Assembly: GCA_963768565.1 (NCBI GenBank) | Contig: CAVYIO010000042.1 | Span: 9,574 to 73,573, forward strand | DNA from: JABDKH01 sp963768565 | Lineage (GTDB): Bacteria > Bacteroidota > Rhodothermia > Rhodothermales > JABDKH01 | Direction of reading: 5' to 3' | DNA length: 64,000 nucleotides | Part shown: positions 1-8,831 of the stretch, piece by piece | Position numbering within the stretch: the stretch's first letter is position 1 | Layout: each line of letters starts with the position of its first letter | Notes under the pieces: generated by a model | Told to the model about the DNA's origin: nothing | The model's database searches: none | The model's input: only the letters and a program-made list of their open reading frames with translations | Program-made: the position numbers and the translations under genes

Positions 1-6
1 CGGCGA

Positions 7-1377
7 CTATGAAGACGGCGTCCGAAGAAAGCAGAGCATGACTGCGGCTCGGCTAGTATCGGCGATGGCGAACCTCGCTGAAAGGCTCAATCCAACCACC
101 CACGCCACGTCCTTGCCGGAGCGCACGACGAGCGACTTATGCCGATCGAGCGTCGGGACCTTGAAATCCGTCAGCAGGTCACTCACCTTCTTCGATCCGG
201 CTGAACCCAGAAGTGATATGCGGTCTCCGTCCCTCCAACTACTCACGGTGAGTTCACTACCGACTGCATCGGCGTCAAGGAACACCATATCGCGTGAACC
301 CGAATCGAGCGTATCAGGAATGTCCGCCAATCTCAGTGCAGTGAGGATGCCCTCCGGTACACTGATCGTCTCTCCCACGGCCAGGGTTTTCGAGAACGAT
401 GACTGGACTTCAAGCGATTCTTCTGAGATCACAAACTGAAGTGCCTCCCGTTCCCGAACAATAGCGAGGGTGCCAATCTGCACGCGCTTTCCCGGCTGCT
501 GGTTGATCAGCTGCTCGATCTGGTCCGCGATCACCTTTGACCTGGGTACGTCAGGAGCAAATTTCGCTAACGCGTCCAGAATCACCCTTGTACGAACCAC
601 TGCAGGCAGCTCCCTTAGCTCTGCGAGATCGAGAGCAGGCTCGTCGTTCTCTCTGCCGCCGCTCTTCGGTACCGCATAACCGGAATCGACAAGTTGTCGG
701 GCGATTGAGGCCATCCGCAGGATGTTCGGTACCGATGACGAACCAAAGTGCTCCTGGACAGACGGAATGATCTCGCGCCTCAATGCGACACGGCGATACT
801 TAAGGTTGCTGTTGGATGAATCTTCGCGCCAGTCCAGACCGGCCTCGCGTGCATAGTCTTCGATCTCACTATGGCGGGCAAAGAGAAGGGGCCGAACAAT
901 CTGAATAGCCCCTGACCCGGCGGGCCTCACGACCGGCATACCTGCCAATCCCTCAATCCCCGCACCGCGAAACAGATTCAGCAATACCGTCTCCACCTGG
1001 TCGTCCGCGTGGTGAGCGAGGGCAATGAGTCCAATACCCCGGTGTTCCGCGTTCGCCTGGAATGCGTCGTACCGGATTTCGCGCGCCCGCGCTTGCACGG
1101 AGCCCCGGCCCGCGGCCCCCATCTGATCGCCCGCCGTCACAACGACAAGGTCGAGACCGCGTTTGACACAAAACTCCGTCACAAAGTCCTGGTCGCCGTC
1201 CGACTCGGAACCACGCAGCCCATAATTGACATGCACACACACAACTTCAGCTGCGACCCGCTGCAAGAGGTCGACGAGCACGACGGAGTCCGCGCCACCA
1301 CTCAAACCGACCACGATCCTTCCTGTCAGGTCAAGCCGCTGCTCAGCAAGAAACCTGGTGAAATGGTCGTAGAGCAT
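7..1377 (-). CDS. tilS: tRNA(Ile)-lysidine synthase
   Basis: TilS attaches lysine to C34 of tRNA-Ile(CAU) using ATP, so that the tRNA reads AUA as isoleucine. The protein is 456 residues, normal for the long form. The PP-loop ATP-binding motif SGGADS is at residues 26-31, followed by the family stretch HHADDQVETVLLN near residue 120. The C-terminal third has the looser tRNA-binding character of TilS. The ATG at 1377 lies 23 bases after the mutL stop, so the two are probably co-transcribed. The stop sits at the window edge (7-9), so the gene is complete. Identification is firm from the PP-loop and overall architecture. Confidence 0.95.
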   Translation of the reverse strand: MLYDHFTRFLAEQRLDLTGRIVVGLSGGADSVVLVDLLQRVAAEVVCVHVNYGLRGSESDGDQDFVTEFCVKRGLDLVVVTAGDQMGAAGRGSVQARAREIRYDAFQANAEHRGIGLIALAHHADDQVETVLLNLFRGAGIEGLAGMPVVRPAGSGAIQIVRPLLFARHSEIEDYAREAGLDWREDSSNSNLKYRRVALRREIIPSVQEHFGSSSVPNILRMASIARQLVDSGYAVPKSGGRENDEPALDLAELRELPAVVRTRVILDALAKFAPDVPRSKVIADQIEQLINQQPGKRVQIGTLAIVREREALQFVISEESLEVQSSFSKTLAVGETISVPEGILTALRLADIPDTLDSGSRDMVFLDADAVGSELTVSSWRDGDRISLLGSAGSKKVSDLLTDFKVPTLDRHKSLVVRSGKDVAWVVGLSLSARFAIADTSRAAVMLCFLRTPSS

Positions 1378-1400
1378 TATGGGGTCCGAAGATCTCGGTC

Positions 1401-3233
1401 CTAACGGCCGAAGCGTCGTGCGAGCTCCTCAATAGACACGCGAATCATGGTGGGTCGCCCTGCAGGACATGTGTACGGTGATGAGCAGAGAAATAGTTGG
1501 TCGACCAGCGCACTCATTTCCGCGAGCGCCATACGGGTACCCGGTCGCACCGCGCCCCTTTTCGCGACGCTTCGTGCAAGGTTCTCTTCGCGAGAGACCG
1601 GCCCGTTGCGCATGCCGTTGCGGAACTCCTCCAACAACTCGTGCAGCAGATGCTCGGCAGCCGCCTGCTTTACATCCGTCGGGATACCCCTGACAATTAC
1701 CGAGCGTCCACCAAACTCCTCAAGCTCGAAACCGACCGAACGAAGCTGTGGCATGATTTCGCAGAGCAGGTCGAAGTCTCCGGCCGGGAACTCGATGGTC
1801 TGCGGGAACAGGAGCTGCTGAGTAAGCCCGCGACCTGACTCGAGACTGGCCAGAGCGTGCTCATAGATGATACGTTGGTGTGCACCGGACGGATCAATCA
1901 CAAGCAATCCTGAGCGCAGCGGGGTGACCACGTAGTAGTCTGCGATCTGCCAGAACCGTACCTCACCGTCACTCAGTCTGCGTTCCAATCGCGCCTCTCC
2001 GCCGGATGCAGTGAGTTCGTCCGAGCCATAAAATGCATCTGCCCATGACGAGTCCGGAGCCGCTCCCGCCGCTGCCGATGCAGTATCAAATGCGGGCCAG
2101 GTCCTGTCGCGCTCGTGGCCCGAAATGCGATTGTCGCCCTCATCGAGGGACGTGAACACCGACGGCATGAAACCCGGGAAACCGGTTTCATCGGAAACCT
2201 GCGGAATCAGATCTGCCATGCCCAGTGCTTTCTTCACTACCGCCTTGACAAAGCCGTACACGCCACGCTCGTCATCGAATTTGACCTCGGCCTTGGTCGG
2301 GTGGACATTGACATCCACGTGCTGTGGATCCAGATCAATGAAAAGCACAAAGAACGGATATGCGGCTTCCGGCAGCATATTCTCGTAAGCCGCCTTGACG
2401 GCATGAGCGAGATATCGGCTGCGGACGATGCGCCCGTTGACGAACAGGAATTGCTCGCTCGGGCTCTTTCTATGTCGCTCGGGGCGCCCGACAAAGCCGT
2501 GCATCGTCAGATAACTCGTCGACTCTGAAACGCCCACCAGATCTCGTCCGACCGCGTCACCGAACACAGCAGAAATCCGTTGGCGGACGCTGTCAGCGTC
2601 CCTGCCTACCGACACGGCGAGTATTTCACTTTGATCGTGATGAAGCTCAAACGCAATCGACGGATTCGACAGTGCGAGAAACTGAACGGTCTCCACGATG
2701 TGCTTCAATTCCGTGGCGGCTGACTTCAAGAAGTTCCTGCGCGCCGGGACGTTGAAGAAGAGGTTTCGGACCGCCACGTTACTCCCTGCCGGGGCCGCGC
2801 AAGGCTCGACGGTCCTGGTTACGCCGCCTTCAATTCGCACCAGACTACCCACGGCATCCTCCTGCCTCCTCGTCCGCAACTCGACTCGACTGACGGCCGC
2901 AATGGAGGCAAGGGCTTCACCCCGAAATCCCAGCGTTCTGATCCGTTCCAGGTCTTCGATAGCCCGGATCTTGCTCGTCGCATGGCGATGAAAACACGCC
3001 GTGGCATCGGCGGCACTCATCCCGGATCCGTTGTCGACGACCTGAATGAGATCGCGTCCGGCCGATTTCGTGATCACCTGGACCCTGGTCGCACCCGCAT
3101 CGATCGCATTTTCAACGAGCTCCTTGACGACGGAAGCGGGACGTTGAACCACTTCGCCCGCAGCGATCTTGTTCGCCAGTATATCCGACATCACCTCAAT
3201 GATGCCGTCACGATCCACTCGGACTTCAGCCAC
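1401..3233 (-). CDS. mutL: DNA mismatch repair protein MutL, endonuclease motifs degenerate
   Basis: MutL is the ATP-dependent mediator between MutS mismatch recognition and strand removal. The protein has 610 residues. The N-terminal GHKL ATPase is intact: NKIAAGEVVQRPASVVKELV near the start, ENAIDAGA, DNGSGM and TLGFRGEALASI. The GTG start at 3233 is chosen because the residues before the first internal ATG (GIIEV) align with the usual MutL opening. The C-terminal dimerisation domain is present, but the endonuclease motif normally DQHA..E reads DPSGAHQRIIYE, the ACR motif reads ARSVAK, and CPHGRPT reads CPAGRPT. The metal-binding residues of nuclease-type MutL therefore look lost. It sits between tilS and a small membrane protein gene. 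Confidence 0.95.
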   Translation of the reverse strand: MAEVRVDRDGIIEVMSDILANKIAAGEVVQRPASVVKELVENAIDAGATRVQVITKSAGRDLIQVVDNGSGMSAADATACFHRHATSKIRAIEDLERIRTLGFRGEALASIAAVSRVELRTRRQEDAVGSLVRIEGGVTRTVEPCAAPAGSNVAVRNLFFNVPARRNFLKSAATELKHIVETVQFLALSNPSIAFELHHDQSEILAVSVGRDADSVRQRISAVFGDAVGRDLVGVSESTSYLTMHGFVGRPERHRKSPSEQFLFVNGRIVRSRYLAHAVKAAYENMLPEAAYPFFVLFIDLDPQHVDVNVHPTKAEVKFDDERGVYGFVKAVVKKALGMADLIPQVSDETGFPGFMPSVFTSLDEGDNRISGHERDRTWPAFDTASAAAGAAPDSSWADAFYGSDELTASGGEARLERRLSDGEVRFWQIADYYVVTPLRSGLLVIDPSGAHQRIIYEHALASLESGRGLTQQLLFPQTIEFPAGDFDLLCEIMPQLRSVGFELEEFGGRSVIVRGIPTDVKQAAAEHLLHELLEEFRNGMRNGPVSREENLARSVAKRGAVRPGTRMALAEMSALVDQLFLCSSPYTCPAGRPTMIRVSIEELARRFGR

Positions 3234-3276
3234 GTTTCATCCCGGTCTACTGCTTAGGACGACTCCACTTCACGAG

Positions 3277-3477
3277 TTACATCTTTGAATAGAGGTACAG
3301 AGCGAGAATCAGTAACAAAGCCAGATATACGGCCACAGCCGGACCCCGACTCCTGCGCGCCCGACTCCTGACTCTCATACGCCGCTTTACGCTTTCGTCC
3401 TTGAACGGATCGTAGTATCGTGGCTCGTAGGAGAATCGACGATTCTGAGTTTTCTTGCCTGGAACGAAAATGCCCAT
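3277..3477 (-). CDS. small single-pass membrane protein, unknown function
   Basis: This is a 66-residue protein with a basic N-terminal half rich in arginine and lysine (a run such as KRRMRVRSRARRSR) and one hydrophobic helix at about residues 46-63, ending in YSKM. The arrangement predicts a tail-anchored or single-pass inner-membrane protein with the positive part in the cytoplasm. It lies on the minus strand between cdsA and mutL with 80 and 43 base gaps, consistent with the same transcription unit. A longer reading of the same DNA in another frame shows no membrane helix or sensible composition, so this frame is preferred. I do not recognise the family. Confidence 0.6.
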   Translation of the reverse strand: MGIFVPGKKTQNRRFSYEPRYYDPFKDESVKRRMRVRSRARRSRGPAVAVYLALLLILALYLYSKM

Positions 3478-3557
3478 TGCTTGCTGCGAAACTGCGGGTA
3501 TAGCCTGACAGAAATATACCCGGCGTACGGCGATATCGTTCCTTCGAGTACGACTTG

Positions 3558-4391
3558 CTAGAAGACGCGAGCAACGTACGCCAGATACAGGTATGCCACA
3601 GGAACCGCTATAATCATGGCGTCAAGGCGATCCAGCAGCCCCCCGTGGCCCGGCAGGATCGTCCCCGAGTCCTTTACGCCGGCAGCTCGCTTGATACGGC
3701 TCTCGGCAAGATCGCCAAGCTGGCCGACCGTGCCGCAGATGAGTCCAAGAGCGACACAATCGATCCATCCGACCGAGACGAGGCTGAGTTTCCACAATCC
3801 CAACGCGACGATCACGGCCCCGACGGCGCCACCGACAGCGCCTTCCCACGTCTTTTTCGGCGAGATCTCGGGTGCGAGCGGGGTACGACCGACGGATCGT
3901 CCCACGTAGTACGCTACTGTATCGGAGGCCCATACCAGCACGAATACCGACAGCGTCAGCCAGAAGGCGCTGTTCTCTCCAAGAGCGGCGACCGCCTCGA
4001 CTCGGAGGTCAACCAGGTACGTCAGCAGCGCCGTCGGATAGAATACAGCCGTAAGGGTCGAGGAAAACGACTGCCACGGATTCTCGAACTTACTCGACAG
4101 GAGAATGCCCACGGCGAGAACGACAGACATCCCGACCGCTAACGGGACGGCCTGTGGAAGTTCGGTTCGCAACCCGACCACAGCACCAATTGCCAGACCC
4201 GCGACTGGAAGTGTTCGAACGCCGAGTCGACCCAGCAGACCGTACAGCTCATGCTGAGCAAGCAGGCCGCCAGTCAGTACCAGAGCGAGGAACAGCCATC
4301 CGCCTGCGTAGGTGGCATAGACCACCAGAGGAATCGCAACGACGGCCGTCGCAACGCGCGTGATACCGTTGGGTAAACTCAAAACCGACAC
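3558..4391 (-). CDS. cdsA: phosphatidate cytidylyltransferase
   Basis: CdsA makes CDP-diacylglycerol from phosphatidate and CTP, the branch point of phospholipid synthesis, in the inner membrane. The polytopic protein carries the family signature: SDTVAYYVGRSVGR, then SPKKTWEGAVGG, then PGHGGLLDRLDAMI near the C-terminus. An ATG at 4577 would add 62 residues of non-membrane sequence overlapping the neighbouring gene. A GTG at 4391 (or TTG at 4382) gives about 277 residues, the usual CdsA length, and starts just before the first hydrophobic helix. It lies 28 bases after the DUF2007 gene. The enzyme call is firm and the exact start is uncertain. Confidence 0.92.
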   Translation of the reverse strand: MSVLSLPNGITRVATAVVAIPLVVYATYAGGWLFLALVLTGGLLAQHELYGLLGRLGVRTLPVAGLAIGAVVGLRTELPQAVPLAVGMSVVLAVGILLSSKFENPWQSFSSTLTAVFYPTALLTYLVDLRVEAVAALGENSAFWLTLSVFVLVWASDTVAYYVGRSVGRTPLAPEISPKKTWEGAVGGAVGAVIVALGLWKLSLVSVGWIDCVALGLICGTVGQLGDLAESRIKRAAGVKDSGTILPGHGGLLDRLDAMIIAVPVAYLYLAYVARVF

Positions 4392-4419
4392 CCTGGCTGG
4401 ATGAGACCAACACCAGGCC

Positions 4420-4779
4420 CTAGTCCTCGTCAGGGCTGCTGAGATTGATCCGATCGATTCCCGTGTCAAGCCTGGATTGCTCTTCTTCGTCGTGAGCGGA
4501 CGGCGCGTCGGGGTCTGCTGCAAGAGCCGCGCGCTCCAGAGCCCTATCGCTGATTGGAGCCGATTCCAGGATGCCACGTGCCTCCTCAGCCTGCCCCTCT
4601 GGCACGAGCACGACTACATTTGCCAGCTCGCCAACATTCAGATTGAACGCATGGTCACGCCGGGTCAGTATCATGGCGTCAAGTCCGGAATCATCCAGAC
4701 GATCTCGTACAAGATCCGCTTCGTAGTCCGTTCCCGAACTGAAGACGGCCACCCAACCTTCAAGACTCTTCTTGGTCAT
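4420..4779 (-). CDS. DUF2007-family protein
   Basis: This is a 119-residue cytoplasmic protein. Residues about 8-70 match the DUF2007 ('putative signal transducing protein') pattern: an initial V.VFSSGTDYEADLVRDRLDDSGL segment read in two short blocks, a central beta strand, then NVVVLVPEGQAEEAR. The C-terminal part is acidic and low complexity. The ATG at 4779 is preferred over the GTG at 4788 because GAGGTG sits eight bases upstream of the ATG. The start overlaps the CPBP protease gene by 20 bases, implying translational coupling. The family is thought to be regulatory, related to the PII fold, but no function is established. Confidence 0.8.
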   Translation of the reverse strand: MTKKSLEGWVAVFSSGTDYEADLVRDRLDDSGLDAMILTRRDHAFNLNVGELANVVVLVPEGQAEEARGILESAPISDRALERAALAADPDAPSAHDEEEQSRLDTGIDRINLSSPDED

Positions 4780-5800
4780 TAGGATCACCTCGGTCGCGAC
4801 CTAGTGGGAAATCGTTGCCCGATCCGTCCGGCGGCAGACGGTCGGCTGCAATTACATTCATCAGGTGCACGGAGCCCGCAAGAAACAGGAAGCCCGCAAC
4901 CAGAAAGTACCATGGAATCTGTACGCTGTCCAGATCCTCCAGTGTCATATCAGGGCTTCTCGCAGCATATGTCCCAATGAGGATCGCGGCAGCATTGTTT
5001 GCAAAGTGAACGATTACAGCTGGTATAATGCTCCCGCTACGCCACGTGATAAAACCGAGATAGATGCCGAGCACGGAGAGTGGAATGATCTTCGTGATCT
5101 GAAGATGGTAGGCGCCAAACACGATGCCGGTTATCGCGATGCCCCACAGGACTCCGGCACTTCGTTCGACCTGCCGCTGCACGTACCCGCGGAACAGGAT
5201 CTCCTCGCAGATTGCCGGCGTGAGAGCAATCATCGCAATGTTGAAACCGAGCGCACCGGGCTTGCTCAACATTCGCTCGATCGGTTCGATCATGAGCCGT
5301 TCGAACTCCCGAATAATGTCGGGAACTGGAATTGCCGCGTTAAGCTCACCCAGCCACTGGACAAGCGGAAAGAGCCCCGCGAGGCCAAGGACGGCAAGAC
5401 CCACGAGACGATAATCCGCCTCTCGGAGTCGAAGGAAATCGGCGGACCGACTCGAATGCAGTCGCGCAATGAGCAGGGTTGGAACGGCGAGCGCCAGAAC
5501 CTGGCCGACCGTGTTCGCGACAAGCAGTAGACTCGTACGATCGGTGACGAGCGTGGTGATCGCGTCGAGCATCTCATCCAGACCAACGTCTGACATCAAC
5601 AGCAACGCGAACGTTGCAATCGGCGCGACGACGACCTGAAACAGGACCAGAGCCATGAAAAGGACCAGACCCGCTGTCAGCCATGGGGGGAAGCCCGCCC
5701 TCTCAAGCCGCCCGTCAAGCGGAATGGGATTGGATCGCCACTCATCGGTGACGTAGGGCGTAGCGTGGCCAGTACGAAGGTCTGGAATCTCTTCGAGCAT
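4760..5800 (-). CDS. CPBP family intramembrane metalloprotease
   Basis: This polytopic membrane protein is of the CPBP (Abi/CAAX-protease-like) family, glutamate-type intramembrane proteases that cleave or process membrane-bound substrates. Three family motifs are visible in order: CEEILFRGYVQRQ (EE...R), FGAYHLQ (F...H) and HFANNAAA (H...N). About eight hydrophobic segments follow a soluble N-terminus of some 45 residues. ATG at 5800 gives about 346 residues; a TTG at 5836 would add 12. It lies 62 bases downstream of the sigma-factor gene and overlaps the DUF2007 start. The substrate cannot be inferred. Some relatives control sigma factors, which makes the neighbour notable. Confidence 0.88.
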   Translation of the reverse strand: MLEEIPDLRTGHATPYVTDEWRSNPIPLDGRLERAGFPPWLTAGLVLFMALVLFQVVVAPIATFALLLMSDVGLDEMLDAITTLVTDRTSLLLVANTVGQVLALAVPTLLIARLHSSRSADFLRLREADYRLVGLAVLGLAGLFPLVQWLGELNAAIPVPDIIREFERLMIEPIERMLSKPGALGFNIAMIALTPAICEEILFRGYVQRQVERSAGVLWGIAITGIVFGAYHLQITKIIPLSVLGIYLGFITWRSGSIIPAVIVHFANNAAAILIGTYAARSPDMTLEDLDSVQIPWYFLVAGFLFLAGSVHLMNVIAADRLPPDGSGNDFPLGRDRGDPNDQEES

Positions 5801-5862
5801 CGAACGTCGCGAGATGGGTGGGAACGAGATCGTCAACCCCGACGGACGCGGGATTGTTCTCG

Positions 5863-6730
5863 TCAGGCCTCATCCAGTGTGCGTCGCAGACGATTCGTGA
5901 CGGTACGAAGACGCGTGTAGACGTACTTGTGGTCCTCAATCGCCATTGCGTCGGCAATCTCAGACGCCTTCATTCCGTGCTCAAACCGAAGTAGTACGAG
6001 CAACTGGTCCTCAGGGTCAAGCACTTCGAGGGCATCGTTCAGTTTGTCCAGCGTCTCCAGCCTGATCTCCTCCTCGTCGCTGGCACCGACGCTGTCGGTA
6101 GATACCGCCTCAATACCGACCTCACGAAGATCCTCTACCGAGGGTGCGGCCGCGTTCTGGTTCAGCGCCATCAACAAATGCCATCTCTTGTTGATCGACA
6201 GCAGCTCATTGATCTTCCCGATTGCATCTACGACCTCGTAGACCGTGCACGGCAAATCGTGCTTTCCCTTGATAGTTTCTGCAATCTCCTGCTGGCCGAG
6301 GCGTCTTTGATAGTAATACTTGAAGACGAGCTGCTCGACTTCGTTGAGCTTTCCGATTACGGACTTGGGCACAGACACCGCTTTCAGCTTGCGGAATCGG
6401 TCGCGACATGAATTCGCAACAACGACACTGAGCCACGGCGTGAGTTCGTTTGAAATCTGAAATCGTCTGAGCGCATGAAAATCCTTCGCCCGAAGTCTCT
6501 CACAGACAGCGGTGTACACTTCCATGACCTCGTCCTGGTCGTGCATGAAGCGCCGGATCATTCGCAAGAATTACCGCCGAGTAGCGTCTGAGGAGCTCTC
6601 CGTAGGCCTCCTCCGGGTCTCTCTTGAAGTGAGCGATCAGTTCGGCGTCGTTCATTTTGGATGCATCTGTCAGGTACTGCTCATTCTCAAGTGTCGCGCG
6701 TACGCGCGTCCACATCGTATATCCGTCCAT
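5863..6730 (-). CDS. sigma-70 family RNA polymerase sigma factor, frameshifted in this sequence
   Basis: The N-terminal part (6730 to about 6566) contains a sigma region 2 start: NDAELIAHFKRDPEEAYGELL, read here in two pieces, then RRYSAVIL. The continuation RMIRRFMHDQDEVMEVYTAV is in a different frame from about 6565, so one extra base has been inserted near 6563-6568. After the shift come a long region with an HTH-like EQLVFKYYYQRRLGQQEIAETI and a C-terminal region 4 (LLVLLRFEHGMKASEIADAM). The product would be about 288 residues, longer than typical ECF sigmas. The ATG at 6730 is supported by GAGGAGCAGGAGC immediately upstream. No anti-sigma gene is adjacent, but a CPBP protease follows. 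A disrupted gene is possible; a consensus error is more likely. Confidence 0.75.
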
Positions 6731-6844
6731 GCTCCTGCTCCTCGTACTGTCGCACTGCAGCTCCACGTGTCGTGAAGAGCCACTGAAGGTGGCCATCGGC
6801 AGTTGGCGACATGTGCCCGTTGTAACTATTATTCAAATCAGCCT

Positions 6845-6918
6845 GCGCTTGTAGCTCAGTTGGATAGAGCGTTGGATTCCGGTTCCAAAGGTCGGAGGTT
6901 CGAATCCTCTCAAGCGCG
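6845..6918 (+). tRNA. tRNA-Arg (anticodon CCG)
   Basis: The cloverleaf can be drawn completely. The acceptor stem GCGCTTG (6845-6851) pairs with CAAGCGC (6911-6917). The anticodon stem TTGGA/TCCAA encloses the loop TTCCGGT, with anticodon CCG at 6879-6881. The T stem GGAGG/CCTCT has one G-U pair and the loop TTCGAAT. The discriminator is G6918 and no CCA is encoded. The gene decodes CGG and is divergent from the sigma-factor gene. Confidence 0.97.
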
Positions 6919-6923
6919 CATCC

Positions 6924-6953
6924 GCCCTGAATCGCTTTTCGGCGATTCAGGGC
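6924..6953 (+). terminator. intrinsic terminator after tRNA-Arg
   Basis: A perfect 12-base-pair stem, GCCCTGAATCGC (6924-6935) with GCGATTCAGGGC (6942-6953), has a six-base loop TTTTCG. It is followed by TTTGCTTTC and starts six bases after the tRNA. It may also stop the opposing TPR gene. Between it and 7202 I see no further feature. Confidence 0.85.
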
Positions 6954-7201
6954 TTTGCTTTCACGCGCGACCACTTGGAGCGGCCAATCAGCACTTATCC
7001 TTCGGAAGCACCCGTTCCCAACATGGTGCCAAGGTCTTCGCATGGCGGAATTTGAAGCAGAATCGCCTCCCTCGTGTTGAACAACGGGTACTTGACGATC
7101 AATACAGGACGGATAAAGAAAATCTGTTCAGAATCAGGACTCGAAATGAGACATCGCCGAGCCATCGACTCCCGACGGTACCACTCGCCTACCCGCGCCA
7201 T

Positions 7202-8767
7202 TTACTGCGATTGACCCACAGTCAGACGCTCGCGGGCCACTTTCACGTTCTTTTCCAGGGACTGCCGGTAATCGTACTCTGTCCCATACGCCAGCGCCCT
7301 TTCATAGAATTCGAGCGCCTGAGCATCCCTGCCCGCCAATTCGTGAATACGACCGACGTAGTAGGACGACCAGGGCGCCCATCTCGACTCGTTGGCCACC
7401 TGGACTTGCATGGCGCTGAGGTAAAGCTTCAGGGCCTCTTCCTCGCTCCCCGAAACGTGCCGGCTGCGACCCAGGCGGTATAGCGCCTGCGCGCGACGCT
7501 CCGCGTCAAGCGTGTCAACGGCCACCACGCCTTCCAGAATGCGCGTGGAGCGATCGTAGCGCCCGCTGTCAAAGGCATTGCGGCCAGCCAGCATCTGCCG
7601 GTCCAGTTCCGTCAGCGGCTCCTGCAGCAGGCGGTCCGCCCACCGTCGCGCCGCACGGTCGCTGTCAAAGTCCCTCGCTACTACGACGTCCTCGTAGAAG
7701 CTCAAGGCCGCCAGCCGTTGTCCCACCATTTCCAGAGACAACCCCATACCGAGCGAGGCCAGAGCCTTCAGGGCGGGCCCACGATGGCGATCCAGATACC
7801 GTTGAAAATGGACGATCGCTTCGTCATAGCGGTCCAACCTGAAGAACGTGTCCGCCAGATAGAAATCGACATAGTCCAGATCGAAATACTCGTCGCGGTC
7901 GGAGTTTCGGCTCGCTTGCTGCAGAACGGGAAGTGCGGCCTCCGCCTGCCTCTCAGAATACAGGAAGAATCCATACAGATGACCGAAGAGTGGACTGTCG
8001 CTGTACCGCGCATACAGCGGAGTCAGCAATGCTCCCGCGTCCGTCCCCGTATCGACGATGATACCCAGAACGCTGAGCAGAATCGCCGCTTCCTCCCTGC
8101 CGTACATACTGCTATCGGCAGCCACCTTCAAGTCGCGCAACCCCTCCTCGACCGTCCCGTGCACTCCGAGAATCCCCAGTACCGTACGATAAACTCCGGG
8201 CAACGAGCCGACCGCAACGTGAACCAGTCCGAGTCCTTTGTAGGCTTCGTGAAAGTCGGGGTGGTCTAGAACTAGTCGATCGTATCTGCGGTACGCCTTC
8301 CGACCTGCAAGAGCGGCACGTATGTACTTTCCTCGCTTTGCGCGAACTATCGACTGCTGAAGTCCTGATTCGGCAGAGAAGAACGCCCTCCACGGAGATT
8401 CCGGAACGTCGAGCAAAGCACGATCGAGTAAATCAGTACGTGCCACAAATTCGTCGTGATACCGCACGTCGTCCGAGACGAGCAACTTCAGGAGCGAGGA
8501 GTACGCCAGAAAGTAGTAGGCAGCGGCCTTCCCGTCGGGCTGTCGCGACAAGTCATGGAAGACATCCTCCGACTCGTCGATTCGGAATCGCAGCAGAAGC
8601 TCCCTGCCCTCCTCCATCATTCCGATCGAAAGGGGCGAGCGAAGCAACATCGGGCCGTCGTCGGGCGAACTGTTCCGGCCCGGCGTTCCGCCGATGGCGA
8701 TGCTGGAGATCAGGAATAGGGCGGCAAGAACCGGGAGGAATGCCGCACAACCTGCACGGGTAGTCAT
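7202..8767 (-). CDS. secreted TPR-repeat protein
   Basis: The protein is about 521 residues from the ATG at 8767. The first ~26 residues form a signal peptide with a hydrophobic stretch (FLPVLAALFLISSIAIGG). The rest is helical with TPR-like units, clearest near the C-terminus: AERRAQALYRLGRSRHVSGS, SYYVGRIHELAGRDAQALEF and YERALAYG. It probably acts as a periplasmic or envelope scaffold, but its partner is not evident. A longer in-frame reading to 8914 would run into the symporter gene and lacks signal-peptide character. It is last in a run of nine same-strand genes, 64 bases after the symporter stop. Confidence 0.75.
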   Translation of the reverse strand: MTTRAGCAAFLPVLAALFLISSIAIGGTPGRNSSPDDGPMLLRSPLSIGMMEEGRELLLRFRIDESEDVFHDLSRQPDGKAAAYYFLAYSSLLKLLVSDDVRYHDEFVARTDLLDRALLDVPESPWRAFFSAESGLQQSIVRAKRGKYIRAALAGRKAYRRYDRLVLDHPDFHEAYKGLGLVHVAVGSLPGVYRTVLGILGVHGTVEEGLRDLKVAADSSMYGREEAAILLSVLGIIVDTGTDAGALLTPLYARYSDSPLFGHLYGFFLYSERQAEAALPVLQQASRNSDRDEYFDLDYVDFYLADTFFRLDRYDEAIVHFQRYLDRHRGPALKALASLGMGLSLEMVGQRLAALSFYEDVVVARDFDSDRAARRWADRLLQEPLTELDRQMLAGRNAFDSGRYDRSTRILEGVVAVDTLDAERRAQALYRLGRSRHVSGSEEEALKLYLSAMQVQVANESRWAPWSSYYVGRIHELAGRDAQALEFYERALAYGTEYDYRQSLEKNVKVARERLTVGQSQ

Positions 8768-8831
8768 TGGGCAGCTGTACGTTCGGTGGGCAAGACAAAC
8801 TTGCGAACCCCACCTGAAGATCCGACCGTCG

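Noticed and set aside
6540..6600. Programmed +1 frameshifting in the sigma-factor gene as a regulatory device
   Set aside because: There is no stop codon or slippery site as in prfB, and many unrelated genes in the window carry similar breaks without a shared motif.
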